From Micromonospora parathelypteridis (GTDB taxonomy: Bacteria > Actinomycetota > Actinomycetes > Mycobacteriales > Micromonosporaceae): a DNA stretch of 64,000 nucleotides. A program made the translations under genes and the position numbers. Where the stretch lies: contig NZ_JACHDP010000001.1 in assembly GCF_014201145.1 (NCBI RefSeq), forward strand, positions 496,001-560,000. Direction: 5' to 3'. Below the pieces are notes generated by a model. That model searched no databases. It had not been told where the DNA came from and saw nothing but the letters and a program-made list of their open reading frames with translations. Shown one piece after another: positions 14,876 through 22,957 of this stretch. Positions within the stretch are counted from its first letter, which is position 1. Each line of letters opens with the position of its first letter.

Positions 14876-16159
14876 ATGGTTGAGGAGTTGGCGCAGGCAG
14901 ACGACGCCGTCGCCGCCTGCGTCAATGCCGCCGCCTGGGCCCTGGCCGAGCACGAGCTGATCGCCGCGCTCGACGCCGCGCACCGCCTGGAGCAACGCCT
15001 CGCCGCCGTAAAACTCGCCCTGATCCGCGAGCTCGACGCCCGCGGCACCGCCCGCGCACAGGGCGCCTCCAGCACTGCGGTCTGGCTGCGCGACCGGCTC
15101 CGCCTCACCGTCCCCACCGCCCGCCGGCTCGTCGACCTCGCCGCCGCGCTCGACATTGGCAACCCAGGGGTACGACACGCACTGGCCAGCGCCGACATCA
15201 CTCTCGACCAGGCTCGGGTCATCGCCGACACCGTCACCACCGTGCACATGTCGGCCGGCGCGGAGGCCGCCGACAAAGCCATCGGTGTGCTGGTCGACTG
15301 GGCCGGGCAGTTCGACCCCGCCCTCCTGCGCAAACTCAGCACCCGCATCCTCGACCACGTCGCCCCCGACATCGCCGACGCCGCCGCTGCGGCAGCACTG
15401 GACGCCGAAGCCCTGCGGGCTGCCCGCGACCGGCACCTCACCCTGTCCGAGCAGACCGGTGGTCGTTTGCGGCTCAGCGGCACCCTCGACGCGGAGACCG
15501 CCGGCCTGTTGCGTGCCGCCATCGACCCGCTGACCGCGCCAAGCGGTCCAGACGATCAGCGTTCCCCGGGGCAACGCCGCCATGATGCCCTCAGCGACGT
15601 GTTCCGACTCGCGCTGCGCACCAGCGAGCTACCCGAACACGGCGGCGGCCCCGCCCAGATCGTCGTCACCACCAGCTACGACAGCCTCGCCCGGCAACTG
15701 CAGAGCGGCAGCCTGGACACCGGCCTCCCACTCGGCGCGGGCACCCTCGACACCGGTCTTCAACTCACCCCGGAAACCGTGCGCCGCCTCGCCTGCGACG
15801 CCACCATCCTGCCCGCCGTCCTCGCCGGAACTGGCCAACCACTCGACGTGGGCCGACAACGACGGCTCATCACCGGCCCGCTACGGCGCGCCCTGGTCCT
15901 GCGCGACCGCGGCTGCGCCTTCCCCGGCTGCGACCGCCCACCCCGCTGGTGCGACGCCCACCACATCCACCACTGGGCCGAAGGCGGTCCAACGTGTCTG
16001 GCGAACGCCGTCCTGCTCTGCGGCCACCACCACCGACACCTCCACCACAGCGACTGGACCGTCCAGCTAGGCGGCAACGGCCACCCGGAATTCATCCCAC
16101 CCGCCTGGCTCGACCCCGAACAACTCCCCCGCCGCAACCACTACCACCGACGCAGATAG
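14876..16159 (+). CDS. DUF222 / HNH endonuclease domain protein (13E12 repeat family)
   Basis: A 427-residue member of a family present in many copies in actinomycete genomes. The DUF222 helical region covers about residues 15-290 (VWLRDRLRLTVPTARRLVDL is characteristic). The HNH nuclease module at the C-terminus has CAFPGCDRPPRWCDAHHIHHW followed by N-x-x-L-L-C-GHHHRHLHH, giving the His-Asn-His and paired cysteine residues. TAATCT is 6 bases before the ATG, so it is probably leaderless. These genes are thought to be mobile or intein-like in origin, but the function is undetermined. No flanking repeats were found. Confidence 0.92.
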   Translation: MVEELAQADDAVAACVNAAAWALAEHELIAALDAAHRLEQRLAAVKLALIRELDARGTARAQGASSTAVWLRDRLRLTVPTARRLVDLAAALDIGNPGVRHALASADITLDQARVIADTVTTVHMSAGAEAADKAIGVLVDWAGQFDPALLRKLSTRILDHVAPDIADAAAAAALDAEALRAARDRHLTLSEQTGGRLRLSGTLDAETAGLLRAAIDPLTAPSGPDDQRSPGQRRHDALSDVFRLALRTSELPEHGGGPAQIVVTTSYDSLARQLQSGSLDTGLPLGAGTLDTGLQLTPETVRRLACDATILPAVLAGTGQPLDVGRQRRLITGPLRRALVLRDRGCAFPGCDRPPRWCDAHHIHHWAEGGPTCLANAVLLCGHHHRHLHHSDWTVQLGGNGHPEFIPPAWLDPEQLPRRNHYHRRR

Positions 16160-16256
16160 ACACACCAGCGAGGCGATCACCTTTGTCGGGCCGACGAGCC
16201 GCCCCGTGGATCGTCCGGGGCAGCGCCGACACCCAACCGAATGCCATAGTGCCGCG

Positions 16257-16832
16257 ATGAAGGCGGACCTGCGCAGTTACTTGACGGGCGGCCGCGACGC
16301 GCTGCTGTGGAAGCTCGACGGGCTCAGCGAGTACGACATTCGGCGTCCGTTGACCCGGACCGCGACCAATTTGCTCGGTCTGGTGAAGCACTCGGCGGCC
16401 ATGGAGATCCTCTACTTCGGCGTCGTGTTCGGCCGACCGTTCGAGCAGGAGCTGCCGTATGTCGGCGACGGGGCGGAGACCAATGCCGACATGTGGGCGA
16501 CCGCGGAGGAAACCCGCGAGGAGATCGTCGCGCTGTACCGTCGCGCGATCGCCCACGCCGACACCACCATTGAAGCCCTGGCGCTGGACGACGTCGGCCG
16601 CGTGCCGTGGTGGGGCGATGCGGCGGTCACGTTGCACCACGTCCTGGTCCACGTCATCGCGGAGACACAACGGCATGCCGGCCACGCTGACATCGTGCGC
16701 GAACTCATCGACGGCGCGGCCGGGCTGCTGCCCAGGAACGACAACCTGCCCCCCGCTGATGAGCCTTGGTGGCTGGACTACCGCCAGCGAGTGGAACAGG
16801 CGGCCCTCGACGCCAGCAAACGCAGCAGCTAG
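16257..16832 (+). CDS. DinB-family protein (DUF664-like)
   Basis: A 191-residue four-helix DinB-like protein. The N-terminal LRSYLTGGRDALLWKLDGL and the GLVKHSAAME helix, with a later HHVLVHVIAETQRHAGHADI helix, supply the three metal-binding histidines of the fold. Relatives include mycothiol- or bacillithiol-dependent transferases; the substrate here is unknown. The ATG at 16257 follows CATAGT by 6 bases (leaderless type); the frame is open to 16206 without a comparable signal. It stands alone between the HNH gene and the ABC exporter. Confidence 0.85.
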   Translation: MKADLRSYLTGGRDALLWKLDGLSEYDIRRPLTRTATNLLGLVKHSAAMEILYFGVVFGRPFEQELPYVGDGAETNADMWATAEETREEIVALYRRAIAHADTTIEALALDDVGRVPWWGDAAVTLHHVLVHVIAETQRHAGHADIVRELIDGAAGLLPRNDNLPPADEPWWLDYRQRVEQAALDASKRSS

Positions 16833-16887
16833 GTCTTCCGTCGATCATGGAAGCCATCTGACGGATGCGGCATTCCGGCGCGGTGAC

Positions 16888-16918
16888 TTGACCTCAAGCT
16901 CGGGTGAGGTCCTAGCCT
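16888..16918 (+). promoter_or_regulatory. MerR-type promoter of the ABC exporter gene
   Basis: TTGACC (16888-16893) and TAGCCT (16913-16918) are 19 bases apart. The dyad GACCTCA-N8-TGAGGTC (16890-16911) is perfect in both 7-base arms and sits in the spacer, as in promoters activated by MerR regulators. No merR gene is adjacent; the nearest is at 13408 with a different dyad. Confidence 0.75.
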
Positions 16919-16937
16919 CCGGTATCGGAGGTACGGC

Positions 16938-18830
16938 ATGAGCATGGAAGTTACCGCGTGGATGTCTCTGCACCACGCGATGAACGCGCAGGACGAGCGA
17001 CCACTGTCACGGGCCACCTTGAGGCGCATCGCGCAGTTCGCGCGACCACACCGGACGTTGCTCATCAGGTTCCTTCTGCTGAGCGTGGTGACCGCGGTTC
17101 TCACGGTTGCGGCGCCCGTACTCGCGGGTCGGGTGGTCGATGCGATCGTCGACGGCGCCGCCAGCGGCGTCGTGATCCGGTTGGCGGTGCTGATCGCCCT
17201 GATCGCCCTTGCCGAGGCCGGCCTGGGTCTGGTGACGCGGTTCCTCTCCGCGAGCATCGGTGAGGGGCTGATCGTCCAGCTGCGGACGGCGGTCTTCGAC
17301 CACGTTCAGCGGATGCCGGTGGCGTTCTTCACCCGGACCCGCACGGGTGCGCTGGTCAGCCGCCTGAACAACGACGTGATCGGCGCACAGCGGGCCTTCA
17401 GCGACACCCTGTCGAGTGTGGTGGGCAACGCGGTCACGTTGATCCTGACGTTGGCCGTGATGCTCACCTTCTCCTGGCAGATCACGCTGCTGGCGCTCGT
17501 CCTGCTGCCCATCTTCGTCCTCCCGGCCCGGCGGATGGGTTCGAAGCTCGCCCGGTTGCAGCGTGAGGCGGCCGAGCACAACGCGGCCATGAGCACCCGG
17601 ATGACAGAGCGCTTCTCCGCACCCGGCGCGACCCTGGTCAAGCTGTACGGGCGTCCGGCCGAGGAGTCCGCCGAGTTCGCGGCGCGGGCACGACGGGTAC
17701 GCGACATCGGCATCCGAGCCGCGATGCTCCAGTGGGTCTTCATCACCGCGCTCACCGTGGTCGGCTCACTGGCGCTGGCCCTGGTCTACGGGTTGGGCGG
17801 TATCTACGCCCTACGGGGCAGCCTCGACGCCGGGACCGTGGTCGCCCTCGCGCTGCTCCTGTCGCGGCTCTACGCGCCGCTGACATCGCTGGCCAGCGCC
17901 CGGGTCGAGGTGATGAGCGCGTTGGTGAGTTTCGAGCGGGTGTTCGAGGTCCTCGACCTCAAGCCGCTGATCCTCGACAGGTCCAACGCCCGCCCGCTTC
18001 CCGAGGGGCCGGTCGCGGTCGAGTTCGACGGGATACGGTTCGGCTACCCGTCGGCGGACAAGGTGTCGCTCGCGTCTCTCGAGGATGTGGCGAAGCTCGA
18101 TACGCGCGGCGGCGATGAGGTGCTGCACGGCGTGTCGTTCCGCGCCGAAGCGGGGCAGATGGTCGCCCTCGTCGGCTCGTCCGGGGCGGGCAAGTCGACG
18201 ATCGCGCAGCTCGTGCCACGCCTGTACGACGTCGAGGACGGCGCGGTGAAGCTCGCAGACATCGACGTACGCGATCTGTCGGCCGAGTCGATCCGGACCG
18301 CGCTGGGCGTGGTGACCCAGGACGGGCACCTCTTCCACGAGAGCGTCCGCGCCAACCTGGCGTTCGCTCAGCCGGACGCGACCGAGGACGAGATGTGGGA
18401 GGTGCTCCGGCGGGCCCGGCTGGACGGCCTGATCCGCTCCCTGCCGGACGGACTCGACACTGTCGTCGGTGAACGCGGATACCGCCTGTCGGGCGGGGAA
18501 CGGCAGCGGCTCACCATCGCGCGGCTGCTGCTGGCCCGTCCGCGCGTGGTCATCCTCGACGAGGCCACCGCGCATCTCGACTCCACCTCGGAGGCGGCGG
18601 TTCAGGAGGCCCTCGCCGAAGCCCTGACCGGTCGGACGAGCGTGGTCATCGCGCACCGGCTCTCCACGATCCGGGCGGCGGATCAGATCCTCGTCGTCGA
18701 GGACGGTCGCATCGTCGAACGCGGGCGACACGGCGACCTGCTCGCCGCGGGCGGCCGTTACCAGGAGCTGTACCGCACGCAGTTCGACCAGGAACAGCCG
18801 ACGGTGCAGGAGCAACGAGTCGGCATCTGA
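16938..18830 (+). CDS. ABC transporter, fused permease and ATPase (exporter type)
   Basis: A 630-residue half-exporter. Six membrane helices (about residues 38-330, with the intracellular coupling motif near DHVQRMPVAFFTRTRTGALV) precede a nucleotide-binding domain. The latter has Walker A GSSGAGKST, signature LSGGERQRL, Walker B VVILDEAT and the switch histidine in IAHRLS. It would act as a homodimer and export a drug, lipid or peptide. GGAGG lies 7 bases upstream of the ATG. The promoter is of MerR type, so it is probably induced by a small molecule, likely its own substrate. A strong hairpin follows the gene. Confidence 0.93.
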   Translation: MSMEVTAWMSLHHAMNAQDERPLSRATLRRIAQFARPHRTLLIRFLLLSVVTAVLTVAAPVLAGRVVDAIVDGAASGVVIRLAVLIALIALAEAGLGLVTRFLSASIGEGLIVQLRTAVFDHVQRMPVAFFTRTRTGALVSRLNNDVIGAQRAFSDTLSSVVGNAVTLILTLAVMLTFSWQITLLALVLLPIFVLPARRMGSKLARLQREAAEHNAAMSTRMTERFSAPGATLVKLYGRPAEESAEFAARARRVRDIGIRAAMLQWVFITALTVVGSLALALVYGLGGIYALRGSLDAGTVVALALLLSRLYAPLTSLASARVEVMSALVSFERVFEVLDLKPLILDRSNARPLPEGPVAVEFDGIRFGYPSADKVSLASLEDVAKLDTRGGDEVLHGVSFRAEAGQMVALVGSSGAGKSTIAQLVPRLYDVEDGAVKLADIDVRDLSAESIRTALGVVTQDGHLFHESVRANLAFAQPDATEDEMWEVLRRARLDGLIRSLPDGLDTVVGERGYRLSGGERQRLTIARLLLARPRVVILDEATAHLDSTSEAAVQEALAEALTGRTSVVIAHRLSTIRAADQILVVEDGRIVERGRHGDLLAAGGRYQELYRTQFDQEQPTVQEQRVGI

Positions 18831-18851
18831 GAGTCGTCTCGTACCCGATGT

Positions 18852-18887
18852 CGCCGCCCGTCCCGGTAGATACCGTGACGGGCGGCG
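18852..18887 (+). terminator. ABC exporter terminator
   Basis: An 11-bp perfect stem (CGCCGCCCGTC / GACGGGCGGCG) around a 14-base loop that contains a further short GGTA/TACC stem; it starts 22 bases after the stop. Confidence 0.82.
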
Positions 18888-18890
18888 GCA

Positions 18891-18988
18891 CTAGGGCCTG
18901 TTTCATAAGGGCGGTCGAGCCGAGGCGGAGTCCGGGCGGCGGTCCGGGCCCGCCGCAGGCCGGCCGGTCCTTATGGAACAGGCTCTAG
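18891..18988. mobile_element. MITE-like palindromic element flanked by CTAG
   Basis: Terminal inverted repeats of about 20 bases (18891-18910 and 18969-18988) match at 18 positions: the left reads CTAGGGCCTGTTTCATAAGG and the right ends CCTTATGGAACAGGCTCTAG. The 98-bp element has a G+C-rich, partly self-complementary centre and no ORF. CTAG at both ends resembles the target preference of IS5-group elements. It lies between the exporter terminator and the barstar stop. A further partial copy of the end motif (GGCCGTGTTTCAAGGG) follows at 18988-19003. Confidence 0.65.
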
Positions 18989-18996
18989 GCCGTGTT

Positions 18997-19479
18997 TCAA
19001 GGGTTTTCTGGGGCTGCGGATGAGTTGGGGCTGCGCTTGGAGTCGAGCCACTCGGCGTCGTTCCACAAAACGGGTGTGGCGCCGACGGGCGCGAATCTGA
19101 TGTGTGGGTCGTTGCTCTGCACCAGGCACATGAGGCGACGGCCGAAGAGAGCGGCGCTGCGGGAGTGGTCAGCCATGATGTCGAGCACGACCTGGGCTGC
19201 GCGAGAGCAATGGGCAGCGAAGGCGTCGTAGTCAGTGAAAACCAGAGCAAGGCCGGTTGTGCTCGGTGCCCACCCGTAGTCCTGGCTCACCACGTCGCGC
19301 ATGCAGTCGTTGAGGGCATCGAGGTTGCGTCCGTAGTAGTCCGGGAAGCTGAGTGCTGCGGCGATGTCGCGGTGGAGATCGTGTTCGGTTCGCCAGTAAC
19401 CTCCCGGGTGCTGGCCGGCATTCGGGTATCTCGGCGATGCGGCGTATTCAGACCAGCCGGGTGAGCAGGATGCGGCCAC
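18997..19479 (-). CDS. Barstar-family ribonuclease inhibitor-like protein
   Basis: About 160 residues. The centre carries the barstar signature FPDYYGRNLDALNDCMRDV; the two Asp residues of NLDALND correspond to the barnase-contacting Asp35/Asp39, and Asn replaces the usual Trp. Flanking extensions make it longer than classical barstar (about 90). The start is uncertain: no ATG is available, and GTG at 19479 lies inside the upstream phosphoesterase gene (32-base overlap), implying coupling. No barnase/RNase gene is adjacent, so this is an orphan immunity-type gene. It may inhibit an RNase or toxin encoded elsewhere or acquired from competitors. Confidence 0.75.
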   Translation of the reverse strand: MAASCSPGWSEYAASPRYPNAGQHPGGYWRTEHDLHRDIAAALSFPDYYGRNLDALNDCMRDVVSQDYGWAPSTTGLALVFTDYDAFAAHCSRAAQVVLDIMADHSRSAALFGRRLMCLVQSNDPHIRFAPVGATPVLWNDAEWLDSKRSPNSSAAPENP

Positions 19480-20251
19480 CCTCGTACACCCCGCCGTCGA
19501 CGGCGACGACCCGACCGTCGGCGTACCACAGCGCTTCCCGGACATCCTGCGGCGGCACACCGAAATACTTGGTGAGCGTGCTGTGCCCGTGCACAAGCAG
19601 CTCGCCACCGAGCGTGCCCAGCATCGCCGACACCACATCGTCCGGACGCGCCGACTCGGCCTCCCGAAACGCGCTCCGATCGCTCATCCGCCCGCAGAAC
19701 TTCAGCCAGTCGGAGGTGTCCAAAGAGATCATCGCCGTGGCCACTGCCGCGTTGACGGCACCAATGGTCTGCCCGAACTCCAGGTACCGATCGGTGTCGG
19801 AGTGGACGAGTAGGTACCGGTCGACCACCGCGACCGCCGGCAGGCTCATGATCCAGGCGACGTGCTCAGGGGTCAGCCGGCGCAGGTCGTCCTCACGCCC
19901 ACCGAACCGCGCCCAACCACCTCGAAAGCCGCCGGGCTCATCCCACCCGGGGATCGGGGCGGTGCCGAACCGGTGCGCGGCGAGCAGTTGCACCTCATGG
20001 TTGCCCAGGAGTGCGCGCACCTCGCCGCCCGTGATCTCAGCCGACGCGGCAAGTTGTCGAATGTCATCGATGACGCCGACGCCGTCCGGGCCACGATCGA
20101 CGTAGTCACCCAGTAGCCACAGCCTGGCGTCTCCCCCGGACCACTGCCCCGCGGGGTCGACGAGCCCCTCGTCGAGAAGCGCCGTCCGCAACTCGGACCG
20201 GTGACCATGCACGTCGGCGACCACGTACAGCGGGGACTCCGATTTTGACAT
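19448..20251 (-). CDS. Calcineurin-like metallophosphoesterase
   Basis: A 267-residue phosphoesterase. All metal-ligand motifs are visible: ADVHGHR (D-x-H), LLGDYVDRGPDG (GDxxDRG), LLGNHEVQLL (GNHE) and a C-terminal LLVHGHST (GH). It resembles diadenosine-tetraphosphatase/serine-threonine phosphatase-like enzymes; the substrate is unknown. The ATG at 20251 follows TAGGCT by 6 bases, so it is probably leaderless. Its 3' end overlaps the barstar-like gene by about 32 bases in another frame, suggesting co-translation. Confidence 0.9.
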   Translation of the reverse strand: MSKSESPLYVVADVHGHRSELRTALLDEGLVDPAGQWSGGDARLWLLGDYVDRGPDGVGVIDDIRQLAASAEITGGEVRALLGNHEVQLLAAHRFGTAPIPGWDEPGGFRGGWARFGGREDDLRRLTPEHVAWIMSLPAVAVVDRYLLVHSDTDRYLEFGQTIGAVNAAVATAMISLDTSDWLKFCGRMSDRSAFREAESARPDDVVSAMLGTLGGELLVHGHSTLTKYFGVPPQDVREALWYADGRVVAVDGGVYEGGRILLTRLV

Positions 20252-20319
20252 CGATCAAGCCTACTCGCTGAGCTGTCCGACCCGATGCACGTCGTGGTCA
20301 GCGCTCGGCCGCAAGAAGC

Positions 20320-20358
20320 GGCGCCCCGACCGGGATCGTGGGATCCGGTCGGAGCGCC
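20320..20358. terminator. Hairpin downstream of the PepSY gene
   Basis: GGCGCCCCGACCGGGATC pairs, with two imperfections, with GGATCCGGTCGGAGCGCC around a 3-base loop. It lies 48 bases beyond the PepSY stop at 20406. Confidence 0.7.
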
Positions 20359-20405
20359 GCTGATTGTTGCCGGTCGTCGACGTGTTGTCCGCCGTCGAAC
20401 AATTG

Positions 20406-20966
20406 TCAGTCGTCGTCGCTGGAGCGGTCGTCATCGTCGTCGTCGGACTGGTCGTCCTTGTCGTCGTCATCGTTGTCGTCGTCACCGTCGTCGTCGACCG
20501 GTTCCTGTTCGGCCTTGATCACCGAGCCGTTGTCCCGGTCGACGTCCACCTCGTGCTCGGTGTCACCCGCGACGATCTCGATACTCCACACCGGTCGGCC
20601 GTGTTCCTGCTCGGCCTCGACCTCGACGATCCGGCCGCCACCGGTCTTGGCCAGCGCGATCTCACCGGCACGCTTCTCATCGACCGCGCTGCCCGCCGGC
20701 GCGGTGCCGGCTGACGGCGTGCCGGCCGACGGGGTGCCGCTCGACGGCGTACCGCTCGACGGGGTGCTGCTCGACGGCGTACCGCTGGCTCCCGGCGTGG
20801 CGGTGGCGGTGCTGGCGTCCGTGGCCGTCGGGTCGGCGGTTACCGCGGCGAGTGCCGTGCCGCCCACCCGCGTGTCGTTCGCGGCGTTGACGCCCAGCGC
20901 GACGCCGGCCACCGCCAGCACCGCCGACCCGCCTACCGTCGCCAGAAGCAAATTGGTGCGCTTCAT
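20406..20966 (-). CDS. Exported PepSY-domain protein with polyaspartate tail
   Basis: A 186-residue exported protein. A signal sequence (MKRTNLLLATVGGSAVLAV...) is followed by a Ser-Thr-Pro-Gly spacer built of 15-bp DNA repeats. A PepSY domain (about 95-150) reads DEKRAGEIALAKTGGGRIVEVE and VWSIEIVAGDTEHEVDVDRD. The last 30 residues are almost all Asp (20 of about 29), an extreme acidic tail likely to bind calcium or other cations. PepSY domains are associated with protease inhibition and envelope sensing. GAGGAGAGG precedes the ATG. The next gene left is the phosphoesterase, separated by a terminator hairpin. Confidence 0.85.
   Translation of the reverse strand: MKRTNLLLATVGGSAVLAVAGVALGVNAANDTRVGGTALAAVTADPTATDASTATATPGASGTPSSSTPSSGTPSSGTPSAGTPSAGTAPAGSAVDEKRAGEIALAKTGGGRIVEVEAEQEHGRPVWSIEIVAGDTEHEVDVDRDNGSVIKAEQEPVDDDGDDDNDDDDKDDQSDDDDDDRSSDDD
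20699..20790. repeat. 15-bp tandem repeats coding Gly-Thr-Pro-Ser-(Ser/Ala)
   Basis: Six or so copies of a GACGGCGTGCCGCTC-like unit in the spacer of the PepSY protein. The codon-level pattern (GTPSSGTPSSGTPSAG) shows in-frame slippage; copy number is likely to vary between strains. Confidence 0.75.
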
Positions 20967-21060
20967 CGTGGTGTCCACCTCTCCTCGGTTGTCGACTCTG
21001 AGGATCGGTCGGAGCGGGATAGCACCGCGCTGTCGGGACGCTAAGGCCAGGTTAAGCCTG

Positions 21061-21615
21061 TCAGCCGCGCCGGTTGAGTTCTGCCTCCAGCCGCTGGACG
21101 AGCGTCTTGCGGTCCTTGCCGGCGTGCTCGTTACGCAGGGCGGTCCTGAGTTGTCGCGTGTCGAGGCCGCGAACCAGCTTGGCGGCCTCGGCGACCGACA
21201 TCTCCGACATCCGGCCGGCCGTGGTGGCATCTCGACGCGCTCGTTTGGCCGGCCCGGTGTTGGCGACGTACTGCTTGCCGGATCGGGACGCTTCGCGCTT
21301 CTTGGTGTCGGTCGCGCGCTTCTGGCTCTCCGACATCTCGTCCCAGGCCTTCTTGGGCAGGTAACGACTCGTCGTGCCGCCCTTGCGTGCACGGGTGTCG
21401 CCCTCTTTCGTCTGCCACTTCTCGTTGCCCCAGCGCTGCAGTGACTTCTGCCGCTCGTCCTTTTCGCCCAGGAATCCCCCGCCGCGCTTTTTGTACTCCT
21501 GGGTGACCAGCTGTGACTTGCGCGCCGACCACTGCCCCGGCTTGCCGCCCTTGTCGGAAGCCTTGACTTCTTCCTTGATCTGCTCTCTGAGCTCGGGTTT
21601 CGTATACCGCGCCAT
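21061..21615 (-). CDS. DUF5872-family basic protein
   Basis: A 184-residue, Lys/Arg-rich, Cys-free protein. The N-terminal part (PELREQIKEEVKASDKGGKP, GQWSARKSQLVTQEYKKRGGG, then WQTKEGDTRARKGG) matches the DUF5872 family, which is also found in phages and large viruses. The C-terminal 50 residues form predicted helices (SVAEAAKLVRGLDTRQLRTA) resembling a SAP- or Rho-N-like nucleic-acid-binding segment. High positive charge suggests DNA or RNA binding, which is inference. It stands alone between the PepSY gene and the two-component operon. Confidence 0.8.
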   Translation of the reverse strand: MARYTKPELREQIKEEVKASDKGGKPGQWSARKSQLVTQEYKKRGGGFLGEKDERQKSLQRWGNEKWQTKEGDTRARKGGTTSRYLPKKAWDEMSESQKRATDTKKREASRSGKQYVANTGPAKRARRDATTAGRMSEMSVAEAAKLVRGLDTRQLRTALRNEHAGKDRKTLVQRLEAELNRRG

Positions 21616-21627
21616 GACTGGCAGCTA

Positions 21628-21681
21628 CCCGGGGGCGCGGCGCCTATGCATCCCGGGGGCGCGGCGCCTCTGCCTCCCGGG
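21628..21681. repeat. 24-bp tandem repeat across the histidine kinase stop codon
   Basis: CCCGGGGGCGCGGCGCCT plus 6 bases occurs at 21628-21651 and 21652-21675, with a third partial copy to 21681. The stop codon of the kinase lies within the distal copy, so the duplication has changed the C-terminal residues. Confidence 0.75.
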
Positions 21682-22957
21682 TCGACGTCGGTGGCCCGAG
21701 CCGAAGCAGCACCTGTGCCCCGCCGCCCGGGCCGGTCCGCAGCTCCAGGCGACCACCGCCGGCCTGCGCGGCACGCCGGGCGATGTCCAGGCCGAGGCCG
21801 GTCGACCCGGCCGCGCTGGCGCCCCGCCGCACCGCCCCGATCGGCATACCCGGCCCTTCGTCGGCAACCGTGAGGATCACCTCCCCCGCGTCTTGAGCGA
21901 GCCGGACGGCGAACGGCGTGCCGTCCGGCGTGTGGGCGAAGACGTTGCCGAGCAGGGCGTCCACGGCCGCCGTCAGGTTGTCCGCGGCCACACCGACCGG
22001 GATCGGGCCGGCAGCCAGGTCGAGGGTGACGGCCCGGCCCGTGTCCTCGGCCAGCACCGACCAGAACGCGACCCGGTCGGCGACGATCGCCGCCGCGTCC
22101 GAGGTGGCCGGCGCCGCCGCCGGTGAGTGGCGCCACCGTGCCTGCCGGATCAGCCCGGTGACCGCCCGTTCGAGGCCGTCCGCGGCTGCGGTGATCCGGG
22201 CGGCGTCGTCCGGGTCACGCAACGACTCCGCCTCCAGGCGCAACGCGGTCAGCGGTGTACGCAGCTGGTGCGACAGATCGGCCACCTGCTCGCGTTCCTG
22301 GACCAGAAGTACCTGGATCCGGGTAGCGAGATGATTGAGCGCACCAGCCACTTCGCGCAGCTCGGCCGGGCCGGCTGGCGTCACCCGGGCGTCCAGCTCG
22401 GCGTTCGCCAGCCGGTGGGAGACGGCGGAGAGGTCACTGATCGGCCGGACCAGGGTGCGCGCCAACCGGTCGGCGACCAGCAGCCCGATCAGCACGAGGA
22501 TCACGCCGAGCAGCGCCAGCACCAACCAGGCCCGGGTCACCCCGGCGGTCAGCTCGTGCTGGGGCACCACGATCCGGATCACCCCGGTCCCGTCCGCCCG
22601 CCCCTGCACGGCGATGACCACCTCCCGGCCGGCCGCCGACTCCCCGGTGAGGCTCTGCCCGCGCGCAGCCAGGGCCACCGCTGGCGTACGGGGTGTCTGC
22701 GCCCCGAGCACCGTGCCGTCCGGCAGGAAGACGCTCACCGGTCGTCCGGACTCCGCGGCGAGTTGCTCGACGGTGAGACGGATGGTCGCCGCGTCGGCGG
22801 TGCCGACCACCGGCACCAGGCTCTGCGCATCGGCGGTGGCCCGAACGGTGGCCCGGTCCTCGGCGACGGTGCGGACCAGCAGCGCCAACGGCACCAGGAA
22901 CGCGATGAGGGTGAGCACGCTGACCGCGGCGACCAGCAGCGCGAGCCGTGCCCTCAC
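21644..22957 (-). CDS. Two-component sensor histidine kinase
   Basis: A 437-residue membrane kinase. Two transmembrane segments (about 5-30 and 142-165) frame an extracytoplasmic sensor. HAMP (about 163-220), a DHp helix with phospho-acceptor His230 (DLSHQLRTPLTALRLE) and an ATPase domain with an N box (NLTAAVDALLGNVFAH), G1 DEGPGMP and G2 STGLGL follow. The GTG start overlaps the response regulator stop by 4 bases (GTGA), so the pair is coupled. The stimulus is unknown. Confidence 0.94.
   Translation of the reverse strand: MRARLALLVAAVSVLTLIAFLVPLALLVRTVAEDRATVRATADAQSLVPVVGTADAATIRLTVEQLAAESGRPVSVFLPDGTVLGAQTPRTPAVALAARGQSLTGESAAGREVVIAVQGRADGTGVIRIVVPQHELTAGVTRAWLVLALLGVILVLIGLLVADRLARTLVRPISDLSAVSHRLANAELDARVTPAGPAELREVAGALNHLATRIQVLLVQEREQVADLSHQLRTPLTALRLEAESLRDPDDAARITAAADGLERAVTGLIRQARWRHSPAAAPATSDAAAIVADRVAFWSVLAEDTGRAVTLDLAAGPIPVGVAADNLTAAVDALLGNVFAHTPDGTPFAVRLAQDAGEVILTVADEGPGMPIGAVRRGASAAGSTGLGLDIARRAAQAGGGRLELRTGPGGGAQVLLRLGPPTSTREAEAPRPRDA

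Noticed and set aside
14876..16159. Active homing endonuclease or integrated element
   Set aside because: DUF222/HNH genes are common chromosomal paralogs; no attachment sites, repeats or integrase flank it.
20699..20790. Possible CRISPR or iteron array
   Set aside because: The 15-bp repeats are contiguous, in frame and code Gly-Thr-Pro-Ser; there are no spacers.
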